The notes under the pieces are model-generated. The model saw only the letters and a program-made list of their open reading frames with translations, did not search any database and had not been told where the DNA came from. Both the position numbers and the translations under genes were made by a program. This document shows, in pieces, positions 59,030 to 64,000 of a stretch of 64,000 nucleotides of DNA (the stretch's first letter is position 1; each line of letters opens with the position of its first letter). This DNA is from Prosopocoilus inquinatus (taxonomy: Eukaryota > Arthropoda > Insecta > Coleoptera > Lucanidae). The stretch lies in contig CM069880.1 of NCBI GenBank assembly GCA_036172665.1, positions 8,620,501-8,684,500 of the forward strand, given 5' to 3'.

Positions 59030-62000
59030 TCAGTGTGACAAGTTACATATAAAAATAAACCAATGTGATAGTAGTAGCAGGTAGTCTCCGTTAATAATGG
59101 GAGGCCCCGGGGGATAATTTAAAGAAACCCGTTCGATGGGGACTCGACTTATACAACCGTCTTCCCAGGCATGCATTCCAAACAGGCCCTTTCGAGTGTG
59201 TAGGTTTAGGCTTCTGCTGCTAGAATCTTCGGGGGGTAAAGTGGTGCTTAATGATAAATCCATGTTCGCTGTTGTGTCATCTGTGGAAATATCTTCGAAA
59301 TCTTCGGGTGAAAAAAAAACGTTCGCTTCAACTTCTTCAAGGTGATTGTGCGTAATGTTCACATTGCTTGTATCTCCATTATAACTATCTTCATCGCTGC
59401 TGTCACTCGAGGAAGTCAAAATAACCTTCCTTATATATATAACCTGGGTGTTGGATGATTGCGTTGATATATAATATGGCAGGGAGAGTGAAACCGATCT
59501 CCTAAAGACCATGTTTTCAACTACGCGATACTGACATTGCTCAACCATGCGCTTTCGAATGAACTCATGGAAGAACAACAATTCAGAACACAGCTCCCTC
59601 TTTATGTACTGTAGGTCATTATATTTTACATGTCGCACATGCATGGTTAAAAATATCTGCGAAGCCAAGAACGTGTTTAAAGTCTCGATGGCAAAATTCA
59701 CTTTGTGCACATCCAGCTTGGTCAACCAAGGTGCAGACATGCCGGAGATCTCAGATGCAGCGAAAGTCTGCACCGAATTGTATTTCTCCGATATTGTATA
59801 ACCACCAACGAAATCAGGGCAGACGAAAGCAATAAAACCCATCTCCTCGCTTTGATCGATTTTATCAGATGATTTAGACGAACTTATCTGAAAGAACCAT
59901 AATAAACATTCGCAGTTATTGATGATGACTAAATAAGAACTTACGTGTGATATTGTTTTACACAAAAAATGCAAAATGCACAAGACAGTTCCATAATTGA
60001 GCTGCTCCGGGTGTTCCTCGTAGATTTTAGGCACGTGGAAGTCATACTCGATGCCCACATCATCCACAATGCTTGGTTTTGTAGATTCTAGCAACGAAAT
60101 TAAATCCGAGCTGCTTCGGATTAAGCACACATTACACAAACCGAGGACTTCCATTAGCCTGCAAGAAGATTAACTCATTAATTATTATACATAGAGCAAA
60201 GCGATTGACGTCAGTATTTACTGATTCATAATCGCAACGATGAAATTGATTGGCACCTTCTCAACGAGGGTCAGTTTCGAGTCTGCATCGATGGTGAAAA
60301 ACTTTAAAATCCTCGGCCTTATAAATATACGACAAACTGCGTTTATTGTGACATTAATGCATTGCTAAAAAAAAAAAAAAAAATGAGGGGACGGGGGTTT
60401 GGTGAGAACTAAAATAGCGCAAGCACTTACTAAATATGTGAAATACAAGTAAGGGTGGTTGAGCTTCCAGACTTGCTTCCACTTTAGCAAAGCGTGGCAG
60501 AAATTGAGGCATGCCGAAACTAATTGTAAAGCAGTGCATTCTGCGGTAACCACGGGCAGCATTAAAGAGTTTTTAATGACGTCATCGTGGATGTGGATGT
60601 AAGAAAAGAACACGTCCAATTTGAAATGGCCGAACTTCCTCACGAGCACCGTCATTAACTGGACTATCCCGGAGTAAGTCAACCACCACTCTTCAAAATA
60701 CCAAGGCGTTGCAGCCTTAAACAAAATGGTACTTACAGTTCACAACTGCGTACAACAGGGGGTTCGCTTACTTTAAAGCTTAGCTCTTCGGTGTTGATGT
60801 ATCTTTTTGGGGGCCTGGTCAAGTCGAAAAATGATTCCAAATCGACATAGAGGAAATCTGTTACGAGCGGTGACTGGGCGTAGTTTAAGAGACACTGCAC
60901 TGACATTTTTGCGATTGGAAAACAAATGGGGTTTTTAATGAAAGGCCCCATCGACGTCAGTATTTTATCCAGGAATTGGATTAGTCGAAACCAAGACGGA
61001 TGGCTATGTGCAAAACCCGACTGAATTAATTTATTTCCGAATACCAACAGCAATAACCAATGAGCGTAAGTCTTCTCATTAATATCCGGGTCTTCCTGGG
61101 TTATTACTTTAATGTATTCCTTCTCAAATATTTTTCCTATGGAGTGTAAATAATCGTCGACTAGTAGAGGGCTGTCGTGTATTTGATGGTGCAAATCTTG
61201 GATGGTTTTTATAGCTACTGCCAGCATGGTTTCTTTACAGGCATCATCAACACCATCGTAGTAATCTCCTAGACATTTAAATATTTTTGCCAAAGTCTCA
61301 AACATTCTTTTGCCATCTTTGTAGTAACTCGTAGGCCACTCGGTGATTAAATATAAATACAACTCAGCCCATTCGGTTAATACTCGGGTGTCATCCGGGA
61401 ACATAAAGTGTTGTATTAGGCCATCCAAACAAGTTTGCGTCAGTAAATGTCTTGTATCATGGTTTTCAATGCAATCAGGACAGAACTTCAGCACGGCAAT
61501 CAGTATATTTTTCCATGATGCAAGCAGCTGAACACCATAAGTGACCAACGAGTTCTCGTCTAAAGCCCCGATGATATGCTCAGTCCATTTTTGAACTAAA
61601 TTGTCAACTTCGAGGAACATTTTTTGCAGCAGCGAGATGATCTCTGTGTTTTTTCCTTTGCTCTTAAACAACTGAAACGTCAGGATGTTAAATATTTGCG
61701 AATAAGCTCGGTTGCTCAACGACAATTCTTGAAACAATGGATCCGCTAAGGTAGACCAAAATTTTTCTGTACGAATCAAACTTCTTATTAAAATATCTTT
61801 CTTGAATAACCACAGGTTGTGGAATAAATCTAAAACAGCGGCTTGAATTGGGCTTTGTAAATAATCTGTAGACTGAAACGGAGAGCGATTAATAAAATTA
61901 TTTGTCTTGTTTAAGTAAATGTTTTTACCTCCCTGACATTTTGTAAGTATTCCTCCATGAAAGTTAAAATACTCTCGCCGTCTTTTATACTCTCACCAGT

Positions 62001-64000
62001 GTTTACAATGTTAAAAAATGCTGCGGTCATACCGTTTTGTGTTTCTATGCATAAAGTAATTAATTCTAAAATTGATACTTTCATGTTTTCGTCTTCAAGT
62101 GGATCACGCACCTTTTCCAGAAACATGCATTGGATTTGGTAGTAATCCATTTCCAATAGAGACAACATCGGCAGTTCTCGATACTGCAAATCAAAACCAC
62201 ATAAAAAAAAATTAAGTAATCGACAGGGACTTACCGAGGCGAATTTTTTAAGCAATTGGCAGGCAAATTTGGGAATCGATTTATCAAACACGTGATTGAT
62301 GTAGCCGGCGATAATTTTTAACATGCTTGGTTTATTATCGCTCCTGAAGAACATATTGGAAAATGTTGTATTAAAAATGAACTTGGGGCTCTCGCTGTGT
62401 TTATTGTACAAAAGCAGTACGATGCTTAAACAGGTTTTGACAGTTTTTATAATATTCAGGTCGAAAATGTTGCTCCAACTGAACTCCTTCTCCATGTGTG
62501 CGTGCAAGTAAACATTAGGAACCTGCAGCAGCCTCAAAAACGGCTTTAAAAACGGCTCATAATTAGTTACTATTTCATAGCAAAAACTATATATGGCTTT
62601 ATCTAATTCCAACTCTAATGAAACATAGTTCTGTTGGAGTATTTCAAACAGTATCTCAATGCAGGAATATGTAAGTTGATTTTTTATTTGCACGTCTTTG
62701 TAGTTCCACTCTAAATGCACAGGGAATATATGTACAAAAAGTAAAACAACGCTAGGTATCTGTATTTTCAAGTGATGATGCCCTTTCTACAACAAAATAA
62801 ATTAGAAAGAGCGAGATGAGATGACGCAAGACAGTCTTACACATAGTGCCGTCTTTAATAATTTAATTAAAGTGAATATAAGTCCGTAATTACATGTGGT
62901 TAACTCCTCTTGAATAGCCATAAAAAGTACGCCTGGCACAAAAAGATTCTTGTCAAAATAATTCTCGGTTTTCAACGGATCCTTGATTATATCGGGCAAA
63001 AAATTATTAATCGCTAGAATCTCCATTACGTGAGTCTCATCGACTTCCATCATGGTGATGTAAATATCCACGCACACTTGGATTAGTTTAAAATCCAAGC
63101 ACGGCCTCTTTGTGAACTTGCCGAAAACGACCGTCACTAAATTCATGCATTTTCTCAATGGAATTAAATCATGTCCCGAATTGTCCAGCATAATCTTGAT
63201 TAATTTAAATCCCAAGCAGATGCTCTCCTTGAGAGTTTCAGGCGGTTCATTTTTGGTAATCGCAACGTTTACGAGATCTTCCAAAACATCGATGTAAGTG
63301 AAACCCGTCCTGTAGGTCGCTAAAACCGTGTTGAACCGACGAAACACTTTGGCCTCTGATTTCGCTGGCACTAGAATATTTATGCTCTCGCTTGGCCTGT
63401 AATCAGACACTAATGTAACGCTATCATCAAAGTGCATGTCGCTAAACTCCTCTGTATAATATCGTAATTGCATTAAACAATTTACAACCTGTAACGACAA
63501 CATTAATAATTAAAATTAAATTATAAATTCATTTACCGGTGTAAATAGATCAGGATACTTCATAAGGGCGCTTGCGATAATCGTAAAGGAATTGAAAGTT
63601 ACGGGGAATAACTCCGCTGAATTCTCGTAAATAACCGCTATGTGTTCGCCTTGACAACGAATAAACCGCTGAGCCAATTCCGGAATGGCAATGAGATCTA
63701 CAATTATGTGATCCGACTCCTCAACGGCAAGCATGATTCCATTATCGATGAATTTATCGCAGACTTGTTCCAGAAGTTCGTACACGGCGGTTTTAATTAT
63801 TTTACCAATCAAACAATTCTAAAACAAAGTAAAAAATTAACAAAGTGTGGAGTGCTTTGTACTTTAAAAAATACTTACCTGGAACATATTATTTGAAGTT
63901 ACTTTATAAAGGGAATTGAAAACGTCTTGTTGAATGCCAAGTCTGGTGAATTTGTAGTAGTAATGATTGAATTTGTCTTGCGCAATTCTCTCAGGTAAAG
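59030..64000 (-). CDS. Nup188: Nucleoporin Nup188, C-terminal part
   Basis: Ten exons are visible: 63879-64000 (cut by the window edge), 63537-63818, 62841-63488, 62235-62786, 61929-62183, 60772-61872, 60431-60715, 60222-60364, 59945-60158 and 59030-59887. They join in frame to 1,485 residues plus a stop. Nup188 is a large helical scaffold protein of the nuclear pore inner ring that pairs with Nup93. The helical-repeat composition, SLIRTEKFWSTLADPLFQEL, and the C-terminal block LASQIFLTMHVRH followed by ELCSELLFFHEFIRK match Nup188 as I recall the human protein. The N-terminal few hundred residues lie outside the window. The 56-bp intron at 60716-60771 is the only in-phase join there. The last 130 residues are acidic and Ser-rich (DSSDEDSYNGD) and look disordered. 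Confidence 0.85.

Overview
This window is a low-GC eukaryotic nuclear fragment, almost certainly from an insect and possibly a beetle. The evidence is the gene set: a CLIP-domain serine protease matching the Drosophila CG7432 type, invadolysin, a prostanoid-type GPCR, taxilin, Nup188 and a PHF7/G2E3-like protein. The short GT-AG introns and abundant MITEs fit too. No bacterial operon, virus, tRNA or rRNA was recognised. Exon joins were made by eye from GT-AG sites and reading phase. Every multi-exon model adds up to a whole number of codons, apart from the models cut by the window edges.

Layout. 1-582 (+): 3' part of a PHF7/G2E3-like RING/PHD gene. 2755-4734 (-): a divergent beta-tubulin in three exons. 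4996-7968 (-): a CLIP-domain trypsin-like protease in six exons, whose tiny first exon carries the start of the signal peptide. 8-12.9 kb: intergenic DNA with a hAT-type MITE, foldbacks and two copies of a repeat carrying RFX X-box matches. 12960-23125 (+): invadolysin (M8 metalloprotease) in 13 exons, with a 6.35-kb first intron largely made of two CAATTG-rich tandem arrays. 25073-29386 (-): a small secreted, probably GPI-anchored, cysteine-rich protein whose intron holds an array of 41-bp dyads. 29.4-36.2 kb: repeat-rich intergenic DNA. 36214-46540 (-): a prostaglandin-receptor-like GPCR whose 9.2-kb first intron holds three tandem arrays, the largest about 14 x 213 bp. 47.3-52.0 kb: an array of about 14 x 358 bp, followed by a foldback of about 750 bp. 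56223-57736 (+): taxilin. 59030-64000 (-): the C-terminal 1,485 residues of Nup188, running off the right edge.

The genes are ordinary, independently transcribed insect genes and do not form a pathway. Invadolysin and the cysteine-rich gene converge, as do taxilin and Nup188. The protease and tubulin lie in tandem on the minus strand. The unusual content is the density and variety of tandem arrays and inverted repeats, most of them inside first introns or just 5' of a gene. No convincing new multi-gene system was found. The most useful leads are the satellite/foldback relationship at 47-53 kb, the in-frame 174-bp array, the repeat-borne X-box pairs, and the ambiguous coding island at 25.07-25.31 kb.
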